17,117 nt of DNA from JBBRGK01 sp036741355 (GTDB taxonomy: Bacteria; Chloroflexota; Dehalococcoidia; CAUJGQ01), in the NCBI GenBank assembly GCA_036741355.1, contig DAINSK010000056.1, forward strand, positions 1 to 17,117, written 5' to 3'. The notes under the pieces are model-generated. The model had not been told where the DNA came from, did no database searches, and saw nothing but the letters and a program-made list of their open reading frames with translations. A program made the translations under genes and the position numbers. Within the stretch, counting starts at the first letter, position 1. Each line of letters starts with the position of its first letter. This document shows, one piece after another, positions 5,865 through 13,639 of this stretch.

Positions 5865-7818
5865 ATGACCGCGACCTCGGATGGCAACTCCTACAACCGC
5901 ACCGAGCTGGTGTGGGCCGGCAAACGCACGCAGGTGGACCGGGTCGCGCTGCCGTTTCAGCGGGTGGAGACGATCAACGCTCCCCGCGGCGGCGACATGT
6001 TCTCATCGCTGAAGGAGGACGGCGGCTGGCGCAACAAGCTGATCTGGGGCGACAACAAGCTCGTGATGGCCTCACTGTTGCGCGGCGACCCCGATGCCGG
6101 CATCGAGTCGCTGGCCGGCAAGGTTGACCTCATCTATATCGACCCGCCCTTCGACACCGGCGCCGACTTCAGCTACCGAACCCGCGTCGGCGACGGACAG
6201 ATAGAAGCAGATGGGAAGGAGCCCAGTATCCTTGAGCAACTCGCGTACAGGGATACGTGGGGCGGAGGGACCGACACTTACCTCCAGGTCATGCACGATC
6301 GTCTAACGCTGATGCGGGACCTACTTTCAGAAAATGGCAGTATCTTCGTTCACCTCGACTACCACGTCGGCCACTTTGTGAAAATTCTTCTTGATGAGAT
6401 ATTCGGGCGGCATCGTTTCCAAAATGAGATCATTTAGAAGAGGACATCTGCCCGCAACGACTCTCATACGTTCAATCACATACATGATGTCATCTTCCTA
6501 TATACACGTGGAGAGAACTACACTTTCAACGTCCAATACACTCCCTACGATCAGTCATACCTGGACAATTTTTACCGTTACATTGAGCCGGCAAGTGGCA
6601 GACGCTTCAGAGTAAGTGATCTTATGGCGGCCGGAATCAGGAAGCGATCCTCCGGCCAACCTTGGCGCGGTACAGATCCCAACCAACGCGGAAACCACTG
6701 GAAATATACGGTTGAGCAGCTAGACATATTAGACCGGGACGGGCGGATCTATTGGCCACAGAAGCAGGACGGCGTCCCCGGGTACAAGAGGTACTTGGAC
6801 GAGATGCCCGGCGTGCCGTTGCAATCTATTTGGACCGACATAAGCCCCATCGCAGCCCAATCGGGCCAGAACGCCGACTACGCGACACAGAAGCCGGAGG
6901 GCTTACTGGAGCGAGTCATCAAAGCCTCGTCTAATGAAGGCGATCTCGTCGCCGATTTCTTCGTCGGCTCCGGCACGACGGCGGCGGTGGCGCATAAGCT
7001 CGGGCGGCGCTGGATCGGCTGCGACCTGGGACGCTTCGCGGTCCACACGACGCGCAAGCGCCTGCTGGAGCTCGGCGCGACCTTCGATGTGCTCAACCTT
7101 GGGAAGTATGAGCGGTCGCACTGGCAGGGGGTGACACTGGGTGCGCAGCTCCGCGCCTACGTCGACTTCGTTCTCAACCTCTATCGCGCCGAGCCGGTGC
7201 CCGGCTTCCGCCACTTGCACGGCAAGCGAGCCGGGCGGGCCGTCCACGTTGGTGCCGTCGATTCGCCGATCACCTTCAACGAGGTCGCCGACGTGCTGGC
7301 CGAGTGCCGCGAGACGCACACGCAGGCGGCTGACGTGCTCGGCTGGGAGTGGGAGATGGGCGTCAACCAGCAGGCGCCGCAGCAGGCGGAGAGCTTCGGC
7401 GTCGACCTGCGTCTCTATCAGATCCCGAACGACGTTATGGACCGCCGCGCCAAGGAGGCCGAGGTCCGCTTCTACAGCCTCGCCTACCTGGAGGCTGAGG
7501 TGCACACCGTGCAGACACGCACGGTACAAGTCGAGCTCAAGGATTTCGTGATTCCCGACATGGACCTGATTCCGGCAGCGGTGCGCGACAAGATCAGCCG
7601 CTGGTCGGACTACATCGATTACTGGGCGGTCGATTTCGATTACTCGCGGCGACACCTTTTGTAACGGCTGGCAGGGCTTCCGGACTCGTGCCCGCCGTAC
7701 GCTGGACACCGCCAGCGCTACGCACACCTATGATCGCGCCGGCGCCTATACGATCTTGGTCAAAGTGGTGGACATTTTTGGCATCGATTCCACCCGGCAG
7801 TTGGAGGTGACGGTGTGA
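5865..7818 (+). pseudogene. mod: Type III-like DNA methyltransferase (Mod), interrupted twice
   Basis: Start ATG 5865 has CGGAG upstream. Joined across its lesions the product is about 650 residues. Residues 61-96 hold W-G-D-N-K-L-V-M-A-S-L-L and V-D-L-I-Y-I-D-P-P-F (motif IV, D93-P-P-F); motif I, D-F-F-V-G-S-G-T-T (365-372), comes after, as in the beta class of amino-methyltransferases. The C-terminus reads A-T-H-T-Y-D-R-A-G-A-Y-T-I-L-V-K-V-V-D-I, typical of Mod proteins paired with Res. Lesions: TAG at 6435-6437 (residue 191, in the block N-E-I-I-*-K-R-T, where relatives usually have Trp), and one extra C near 7647, so the frame ends early at 7664 instead of 7818. The middle (about 6420-6620) is distinctly A/T-rich. 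Neither fragment alone has both motifs. Confidence 0.85.
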
Positions 7819-7830
7819 CTCGGACATTCG

Positions 7831-7880
7831 GCCCCCATCACCCCGGCCCTCTTCCCCCAATCCTAGGGGAAAAGGGAGCT
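7831..7880. repeat. Dispersed G/C-rich repeat, copy 3 (between mod and res)
   Basis: CCCCCATCACCCCGGCCCTC then TTCCCCCAATCCTAGGGGAAAAGGGAGC. Arms CTTCCCC and GGGGAAAAG fold into a hairpin. Same family and orientation as the units at 587 and 2154. Confidence 0.55.
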
Positions 7881-7960
7881 TACGCGAGGGACTGGCGCCT
7901 GCCTCGGACCGAGCGCCATGCGGGATGCTGGTTCCCATCGGAGCCCAGCAACCCAGGATC

Positions 7961-8010
7961 GCCCCTTCCCCCCAGAATTGGGGCGGAAGGGGTCAGGGGG
8001 TTAGGGGGCC
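7961..8010. repeat. Dispersed G/C-rich repeat, copy 4, inverted
   Basis: GCCCCTTCCCCCCAGAATTG then GGGCGGAAGGGGTCAGGGGGTTAGGGGG. The right end is the reverse complement of the CCCCCTAACCCCC start of copy 1, so this unit lies in the opposite direction to copy 3. It ends eight bases before the res ATG and its G-run is the only purine tract in place of a ribosome binding site. Confidence 0.55.
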
Positions 8011-8017
8011 CGTCGGT

Positions 8018-10756
8018 ATGACTCAGGGCGCCCCGGCGCGTGGCCGTGGCCGTTCGTCGCGCCTGGCTGAGCTTCAGCTCTCGATGGTCGCGAGCGGGCC
8101 GGTACTGGAGGCCGGCAGTGTCGACCCGTTCGCCGTGCCCGGCACCGATCGACGGCAGCCGAGCGCGGCGCTACTCGTGCCGGGAATGCGGGCCACGGTG
8201 AACGCCTGGCGCGCGGCCGGATACCCCGGCCTCAGTGAAACGACCCGGCGGCTGTTCGACTACTGGTTCGAGGAAGACCATCCGCTGCGCGACGGCGGCA
8301 GCTTTCGCTACTACTTCGCCCAGCGCGAGGCGATCGAGACGTTTGTCTATTGCTACGAGGTGGCTGCGACGCGAACGCTGCGCGGGTTGCTGGAGCGGGA
8401 CGAAGACCAGATCAAGTGCAGCTACGACCGCTACAGCAACCTCGAAGCCTATCGCCGCGCCGATATGGGGCCGGTCGATTTCCTGCCCTACGATGCGAAC
8501 ACCGATCGCTTCGCGCACTACGTCTGCAAGCTCGCGACCGGCGGCGGTAAGACCAAGGTAATGGCGCTGGCCATCGTCTGGTCGTACTTTCACAGGCTCT
8601 ACGAGCGCGGTTCAACGCTAGCGCGCAACTTCGTCGTGATCGCGCCGAACCTGATCGTGTTTGAACGGCTGCGTGAAGACTTCGGCTCCGGCCGCATCTT
8701 TCTCAAGGATCCGCTCGTGCCGCCGGAGTGGGCGGCGGACTTCGATCTGCAGGTTGTTCTCCAGGACGAGGCGGCGCCGCCGACTGCTAGCGGCATGCTC
8801 TACCTCACGAACATTCACCGCCTCTATGAGGAGAAACCGGGACCGCCGCCAAACCCGGTTGAGGCGCTGCTGCCGCCGCCGGTACGTCGCGACCTCAAAG
8901 CCGGCTCGGCCGAAGAGCTGATCGACACCGTCGCTCGGTGCGACGACCTGATTATCATCAACGACGAGGCGCACCACGTCCACGACGAGAAGCTGGCCTG
9001 GTCGAAGGTGATACTCGGCGTCAACGAACGGTTGCAGGCCCGCGGCTTGCCGGGGATCGTCGCGCAACTGGATTTCTCGGCAACGCCGAAGTACAACGAC
9101 GGCGTCCTCTTCGAGCATATCGTCAGCGACTATTCGCTCGCCGACGCGATCGCGGCTGGTATCGTCAAGCAGCCGCTGCTCGGGGAGCTGAGCGACCCGC
9201 GGGAGGTGCCGAGCGACGACGCCTCGGTGCGCTACCGGCAGTGGATCGACGCCGGCGTGGCGCGCCTGGCGGACTACGAAGCGCTGCACAAAGCCGCCGG
9301 CAAGCAGCCGGTGCTCTTTGTCATGGCCGGTGACACCGACGAGGCCGACCAGATCGCCAGGTACCTGGAGTCACTTGAAGGCTTCAAAGACCGTGTGCTG
9401 ACGATTCACACCAACCGTTCGGGACAGATCTCCGAGGCGGCCGGTGGCAAGAACAAAGAGTTGCTTGAAGAGCTGCGCCGCGCCAGTCGCGAAGTGGACT
9501 CCGACGATAATCCATACCGCGCAATCGTCTCGGTTCTGATGCTGCGCGAAGGCTGGGACGTGCGCAACGTCACGGTCGTCGTTGGTCTGCGCCCGTTCAG
9601 CGCCAAGAGCGAGATATTGCCGGAGCAGACGATCGGGCGCGGCCTGCGGCTGATGTACGGCGCCGGCTCCGGCGCGCAGGAGCAGGTGGACGTGCTGGGC
9701 ACCGAGGCGTTCGAAAACTTCGTCAAGGGCCTGAAGCAGACCGACAACGTCATCCTCATGAGCCGTAAGATCGACGCGCCCCTGGAGGGCCGCACAATCG
9801 CGGTGCTGCCGTCGCGCATCGCCGCGTATGACCTCTCTATCCCGCAGCTCTCCAACCTGCTGCGGCGGTCGGAGGAAGCGATCGGACAGATCGACGTCGA
9901 ACGTCTGGGCGCACGACTGACGCTCGGCGATGAGCTGCCCGACGACACGCAGCAGTACACGCTGCGCGACGTGCTGACCAAGCGCATCCTGCGCGAGATG
10001 GAGCTCGACCTGCCGCTGCCGGCCAGCGCCCAGGGTATCCTCTGGTACTACGCCGAGAGCGTCCGACGCGACGCACGCGTGCCGCAGGCGCTATTCGAGA
10101 AGCTGGTCGGGTTGGTAAAGCGCTACCTGACCGGCGTGGTATTCGGAATGACGGTGGACCTCGATGACCCACGCGTTTGGCTGCGGTTGATGCAGGACGA
10201 CGCTCGCGAGGCCGTTGTGCGTCCCTTCGTGAGCGCGATCAACCAGGTGGTGCGCCAAGAAGTGACCGTCGAGCTGCGCGAGGAGGCGCGGCCGGTCTCG
10301 CAGACCCGCGCCTTCGTGTGGAGCAAGGATGTCTGCGAGGGCGCCAAGACGGTGTTCAATCTCGTCCCGGTCGACAGCGCCCTGGAAGCCGAGCTTGTGC
10401 GATTCATGGACGGCGCCGACGACGTCGCCGCCTACGCCAAGAACACAAAGAAATTAGGGCTAACGATCGACTATCAGAGCAGTAAAGGCCACTTCCGCCT
10501 TTACGAGCCGGACTTCGTCGTACGGCTGACCAATGGCGACCACTGGCTCGTTGAGACGAAAGGGCTGGAGGACCTGGAGGTCGCACTCAAAGACGCCCGC
10601 GCCCGCATCTGGTGTCGGGACGCGAGCGAGCTAACGGCGAGCAGCGCGTTACCGCAGAAGTGGCAGTACTCCAAGGTCATGGAGACGACCTTTTACAGCC
10701 ACCGAGGGCGGACGTTCGACGGGCTGGTGCGTCATGCGCAGGAGGCGGCGGGATGA
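8018..10756 (+). CDS. res: Type III-like restriction helicase-nuclease (Res)
   Basis: 912 aa from the ATG at 8018; an in-frame extension to 7925 runs through the repeat and lacks protein character. Superfamily 2 helicase motifs are complete: Walker A A-T-G-G-G-K-T (173-179), D-E-A-H (316-319), S-A-T (354-356), Q-T-I-G-R-G-L-R (537-544). Near the C-terminus E-P-D-F-V-V with D832 and, 14 residues on, E846-T-K848 form a PD-(D/E)xK nuclease site. Together they fit Res subunits, which translocate DNA with ATP and cut when two unmethylated sites interact, and need Mod to recognise the site. The gene is open and all catalytic residues are present, although its mod partner is interrupted. ATGA overlap with a 23-codon ORF follows. 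Confidence 0.92.
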   Translation: MTQGAPARGRGRSSRLAELQLSMVASGPVLEAGSVDPFAVPGTDRRQPSAALLVPGMRATVNAWRAAGYPGLSETTRRLFDYWFEEDHPLRDGGSFRYYFAQREAIETFVYCYEVAATRTLRGLLERDEDQIKCSYDRYSNLEAYRRADMGPVDFLPYDANTDRFAHYVCKLATGGGKTKVMALAIVWSYFHRLYERGSTLARNFVVIAPNLIVFERLREDFGSGRIFLKDPLVPPEWAADFDLQVVLQDEAAPPTASGMLYLTNIHRLYEEKPGPPPNPVEALLPPPVRRDLKAGSAEELIDTVARCDDLIIINDEAHHVHDEKLAWSKVILGVNERLQARGLPGIVAQLDFSATPKYNDGVLFEHIVSDYSLADAIAAGIVKQPLLGELSDPREVPSDDASVRYRQWIDAGVARLADYEALHKAAGKQPVLFVMAGDTDEADQIARYLESLEGFKDRVLTIHTNRSGQISEAAGGKNKELLEELRRASREVDSDDNPYRAIVSVLMLREGWDVRNVTVVVGLRPFSAKSEILPEQTIGRGLRLMYGAGSGAQEQVDVLGTEAFENFVKGLKQTDNVILMSRKIDAPLEGRTIAVLPSRIAAYDLSIPQLSNLLRRSEEAIGQIDVERLGARLTLGDELPDDTQQYTLRDVLTKRILREMELDLPLPASAQGILWYYAESVRRDARVPQALFEKLVGLVKRYLTGVVFGMTVDLDDPRVWLRLMQDDAREAVVRPFVSAINQVVRQEVTVELREEARPVSQTRAFVWSKDVCEGAKTVFNLVPVDSALEAELVRFMDGADDVAAYAKNTKKLGLTIDYQSSKGHFRLYEPDFVVRLTNGDHWLVETKGLEDLEVALKDARARIWCRDASELTASSALPQKWQYSKVMETTFYSHRGRTFDGLVRHAQEAAG

Positions 10757-10824
10757 CCGCACGCGGGCTGGCAGCTTGCCGGAAGTCGTACCTTGTGCGG
10801 TTCTCGGGTTTGCCGCTGGCTTAG
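10753..10824 (+). CDS. Very short ORF overlapping the res stop
   Basis: ATG overlaps the TGA of res (ATGA), then 23 codons (M-T-A-R-G-L-A-A-C-R-K-S-Y-L-V-R-F-S) to TAG. The overlap suggests a translationally coupled third gene of the operon, of which only the beginning remains, or chance. No family recognised. Confidence 0.2.
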   Translation: MTARGLAACRKSYLVRFSGLPLA

Positions 10825-10840
10825 GGTGGTGGTTACCTCC

Positions 10841-10860
10841 GCAGAACTTCGCAGTTCTGC
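10841..10860 (+). terminator. Hairpin after res
   Basis: Perfect 8-bp stem GCAGAACT / AGTTCTGC with loop TCGC, 16 bases after the short ORF. No T-run follows, so it is a candidate weak terminator or mRNA 3' end for the mod-res transcript. From 10861 to 11053 I see no supported gene. Confidence 0.45.
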
Positions 10861-11053
10861 CCGAGGATCGGTCGCCGGCGCGTTGGCAGCCTAGAGCACC
10901 GCTAGTCGTCAGGCGTCCGTGGCGGTGTGAGCAGCCGCCTCGCCCGTGAAGGCGTATCGCCGCAAGCGTTGCAGGTCGGGATGTTCGAACGGAGCGAGGC
11001 GTGATTGGTGCCGTAATCGGGGCCAGCGACGCATCCCGAACCCGTACGAGTGC

Positions 11054-11081
11054 TTGACGGGGCTGCATCAACGCATAAAGA
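11054..11081 (+). promoter_or_regulatory. Candidate vapBC promoter
   Basis: TTGACG (11054-11059, five of six), 16 bases, TAAAGA (11076-11081, weak). Transcription would then start about at the vapB ATG, giving a leaderless mRNA; this fits the absence of any Shine-Dalgarno before the ATG. Confidence 0.35.
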
Positions 11082-11088
11082 TGCTTTT

Positions 11089-11391
11089 ATGAGAACCACG
11101 ATCGAACTTCCTGATGAGCTGCTGCGCCGGGTAAAGGCGAGGGCCGCACTGGACGGCCTCACGCTGAAGGATCTGATCACCCGATACGTGGCGGACGGGC
11201 TCGCATTAGGTACGCGGGTGGGCATCGGCGGCGGCAATGCCCCAACCGCGCGGCCGCGACGCAGCGACGTTCCCGTCATGATTCCCGCTCGTGGCCGCAG
11301 GTTGACGGCGCTGACGAATGCCGAAGTCCAGGTCCTGCTGGATGCGGAGGAAGCGGCGCACATGGCTGCTGTCCCGGGCCGCCTTGACTGA
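11089..11391 (+). CDS. vapB: VapB-like ribbon-helix-helix antitoxin
   Basis: 100 aa. N-terminus M-R-T-T-I-E-L-P-D-E-L-L-R-R-V-K is the ribbon-helix-helix strand plus helix A, and G-L-T-L-K-D-L-I-T-R-Y-V is helix B; this dimeric motif binds the operator of its own operon. The C-terminal half is Arg/Pro rich (T-A-R-P-R-R) then a helix with A-E-V-Q-V-L-L-D-A-E-E, likely to wrap the toxin. ATG chosen because the RHH begins exactly there; an upstream frame to 11050 adds no recognised sequence. Overlaps the toxin gene by 8 bases, as typical for type II toxin-antitoxin pairs. Confidence 0.85.
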   Translation: MRTTIELPDELLRRVKARAALDGLTLKDLITRYVADGLALGTRVGIGGGNAPTARPRRSDVPVMIPARGRRLTALTNAEVQVLLDAEEAAHMAAVPGRLD

Positions 11392-11812
11392 TCTGCTCGA
11401 CGTGAACGTGTGGTTCGCCATCAGTGTCGGTGAGCATCCGCATCATCCCCGAGCCCTGCGCTACTGGCACGATGAGTCGGACGAACGGCGCGCATTCTGT
11501 CGGGTCACTGCTCTCGCCTTGCTGCGCCTGCTCACCAACGCCACGGTGATGAATGGTCAGCCATTGCACGCCGGCGAGGCATGGAGCACCTACCGCGCCT
11601 GGCTGGGACGCGACGACGTCACGGCTGCCCGTGAACCGGCTGGCTGCGACACAATCTTGGGCCGCTGGGCGGCCAATGGTATCATCCAGCCACGCCTTTG
11701 GACCGATGCCTATCTCGCCGCCTTTGCCCGTTCGGGCGGCATGCGGCTGGTAACCTTCGACCGCGACTACAGGCGCTTCGAGGGCCTAGATCTGCTCGAA
11801 CTGGAGCCGTAA
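11384..11812 (+). CDS. vapC: VapC-like PIN-domain ribonuclease toxin
   Basis: 142 aa if started at TTG 11384, which overlaps the antitoxin end; the longer ATG start at 11318 would add a basic stretch that belongs to the antitoxin's other frame. PIN motifs are all present: L-L-D-V-N-V-W (Asp6), R-V-T-A-L-A-L-L-R-L-L-T, W-T-D-A-Y-L-A-A-F-A (Asp108) and V-T-F-D-R-D (Asp126). The pattern is that of the mycobacterial-type PIN family (C-R-V-T...L-L-R-L-L-T-N). Such toxins cut tRNA or rRNA and are neutralised by the RHH partner. The toxin looks intact. Confidence 0.88.
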   Translation: MTDLLDVNVWFAISVGEHPHHPRALRYWHDESDERRAFCRVTALALLRLLTNATVMNGQPLHAGEAWSTYRAWLGRDDVTAAREPAGCDTILGRWAANGIIQPRLWTDAYLAAFARSGGMRLVTFDRDYRRFEGLDLLELEP

Positions 11813-11815
11813 CCC

Positions 11816-11920
11816 ACGGCGATCACGAACCACGAGCGCGTCGCCAAGGCGCTGGAGCTGCTTCGGGACGCCTTGCTGCGGTTCGTCGGGCGGGAGCTTG
11901 AAGTCCAGAACGGCAAGTAG
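11816..11920 (+). pseudogene. N-terminal scrap of a Swt1-HEPN-type gene
   Basis: Right after vapC, 34 codons read ...A-I-T-N-H-E-R-V-A-K-A-L-E-L-L-R-D-A-L then L-R-F-V-G-R-E-L-E and TAG. The pattern N-x-E-R-V-x-K-A-L-E-L-L...F-V-x-R-E-L is, from memory, how many large Swt1-HEPN/DUF499-type defence ATPases begin. Here the initiator position is ACG, not ATG, and the frame stops after 34 codons. I take it as a relic of a further defence gene. Uncertain, as it rests on about 30 residues. Confidence 0.35.
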
Positions 11921-11978
11921 TGGATGACGTGTGTCCCTCGCGTAAGCTGGGTGGTAGCAGAAACGAGAGGAGCCACCA

Positions 11979-13454
11979 ATGACCGACGAACGACGACCAG
12001 TCACGACCACCGATGACGGCATCCCCGCAGCCAGCGACGAGCACTCACTGACCGTCGGTCCCGACGGCCCCATCCTGCTGCAGGACCACTACCTGGTCCA
12101 GAAGATGGCGCAGTTCAACCGCGAGCGCGTGCCCGAGCGCGTGGTGCACGCCAAGGGTGGCGGCGCACACGGCGTCTTTGAGGTCACTGCCGACGTCACG
12201 CGGTACACCAAGGCCAAGTTCCTGAACACGGTCGGCAAGCAGACGCCGGTCTTCGTCCGTTTTTCGACCGTCGCCGGCGAGCTCGGTTCAGCGGACACCG
12301 CCCGAGACCCGCGCGGCACGGCGATCAAGTTCTACACAGAAGATGGGAATTACGATCTTGTCGGCAACAACACGCCGATCTTTTTCATGCGCGACCCGCA
12401 GAAGTTTTCCGACTTCATCCACTCGCAAAAGCGCCGCGCCGACACTAACCTGCGCGACAACAACATGCAGTGGGACTATTGGACGCTGTCGCCGGAATCG
12501 ACGCACCAGGTCATGTTCCTGATGAGCGACCGCGGCACACCGCGCACCTGGCGGAACATGAATATGTACGGCAGCCATACGTTCATGTGGGTCAACGCCG
12601 GCGGCGAGAAGGTCTGGGTGAAGTATCACTTTAAGACCGACCAGGGCATCCAGAACTTCACCGCCGACGAAGCCGCGGCGATGATGTCGGAAGACCCGGA
12701 CTTCCACATCCGCGACCTGCACACGGCCATCGAGAAGAAGGACTATCCGTCGTGGACGCTGCAGATGCAGATCATGCCGTTTGCAGACGCGCCCGGCTAT
12801 CGCTTTAACTCTTTCGACGTCACAAAGGTGTGGCCGCACGGCGACTATCCGCCGGTCGAGATCGGCCGGCTGACGCTCAACCGCAACCCGGAGAGCTACT
12901 TCGCCGAGGTGGAGCAGGCGGCGTTCGAGCCGTCCAACATGGTGCCGGGCATCGGGCCCAGTCCGGACAAGATGCTGCTCGGCCGCCTGAACAGCTACCC
13001 GGATACGCACCGTTACCGCATCGGCACGAATTACCTGCAACTGCCAATCAACCAGCCCAGGTCCCAGATCAATAGCTACAACAAGGATGGTGCAATGCGT
13101 TTTCGCCCGACCCTGGACCCCGTGTACGCGCCGAATAGCTATGGCGGGCCGAAGGCCGACCCGTCATTTGAAGATACCGGCTGGGCCGTGGACGGCGAGA
13201 TCGTGCGCGCCGCCTACACGCTGCACAGCGAGGACGATGACCACGGCCAGGCGCGGTCGCTGTGGGAGAAGGTGTTCACGCCGACGGACCGCGATCACCT
13301 GATCTCGAACATCGTCGGTCACGTGAAGAACGGCGTCGAGCCACTGGTGGCGCAGCGGGTCGTCGAGTACTGGACGAAGGTACACCTCGACCTCGGCAAC
13401 GGCGTCGCGCAAGGCCTCGGCCTGCGCACCCTTGCTGCCGCTCCCGGCGATTAA
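11979..13454 (+). CDS. katA: Monofunctional haem catalase, small subunit
   Basis: 491 aa, normal for small-subunit (clade 3 type) catalases; converts hydrogen peroxide to water and oxygen. AGGAG six bases before the ATG. Essential residues are present: distal His57 in R-V-V-H-A-K-G, Asn130-131 in V-G-N-N-T-P-I-F-F, and the haem-ligand Tyr340 in R-L-N-S-Y-P-D-T-H-R-Y-R. There is no signal peptide, so it is cytoplasmic. It stands alone between the island and a cupredoxin gene, and is followed by a 26-bp perfect palindrome. The frame is intact, in contrast to the genes upstream. Confidence 0.96.
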   Translation: MTDERRPVTTTDDGIPAASDEHSLTVGPDGPILLQDHYLVQKMAQFNRERVPERVVHAKGGGAHGVFEVTADVTRYTKAKFLNTVGKQTPVFVRFSTVAGELGSADTARDPRGTAIKFYTEDGNYDLVGNNTPIFFMRDPQKFSDFIHSQKRRADTNLRDNNMQWDYWTLSPESTHQVMFLMSDRGTPRTWRNMNMYGSHTFMWVNAGGEKVWVKYHFKTDQGIQNFTADEAAAMMSEDPDFHIRDLHTAIEKKDYPSWTLQMQIMPFADAPGYRFNSFDVTKVWPHGDYPPVEIGRLTLNRNPESYFAEVEQAAFEPSNMVPGIGPSPDKMLLGRLNSYPDTHRYRIGTNYLQLPINQPRSQINSYNKDGAMRFRPTLDPVYAPNSYGGPKADPSFEDTGWAVDGEIVRAAYTLHSEDDDHGQARSLWEKVFTPTDRDHLISNIVGHVKNGVEPLVAQRVVEYWTKVHLDLGNGVAQGLGLRTLAAAPGD

Positions 13455-13504
13455 GCACGCCGCCGCGTTTGACCGACGCCCGGCAGCAGGCGACGCAGCC
13501 GGGT

Positions 13505-13551
13505 AATAACAAGGATGGCCGGGGCAATTGCCCCGGCCATCTGTGCGTTGG
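13505..13551. terminator. Perfect palindrome after catalase, copy A of a repeated terminator
   Basis: 13515-13540 is a perfect 26-bp palindrome with arms ATGGCCGGGGCAA / TTGCCCCGGCCAT. It is preceded by AATAAC and followed by TCTGTGCGTTGG. The same 47-base unit, slightly changed, recurs after the next gene (14093-14140). A stem this strong is likely to act as a terminator in both directions though it lacks a long T-run. Confidence 0.65.
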
Positions 13552-13639
13552 CTGGCGGGAGCATCAAGCGCCACACAGGAATCCAAGCACAACCCACGGG
13601 CGTACCTCTGGTGAACAAGCCTTTGAGGAGGAGATCCCG

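Noticed and set aside
6903..7727. Minus-strand ORF of 274 codons inside mod
   Set aside because: It is a shadow frame in high-GC coding DNA; the + frame shows the methyltransferase motif I.
8618..9289. Minus-strand ORF of 223 codons inside res
   Set aside because: It lies opposite the helicase core, which is conserved on +; composition is Arg-rich as expected for an antisense frame.
10909..11034. Minus-strand ORF of 41 codons (M-R-R-W-P-R-L-R-H-Q-S ... P-F-E-H-P-D-L-Q-R-L)
   Set aside because: The middle looks like protein, but there is no ribosome binding site, it is very short, and I cannot tie it to any family. It may be a relic; not supported enough to list.
12288..13040. Minus-strand ORF of 250 codons inside the catalase gene
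   Set aside because: Antisense of a fully conserved catalase, no start signal.
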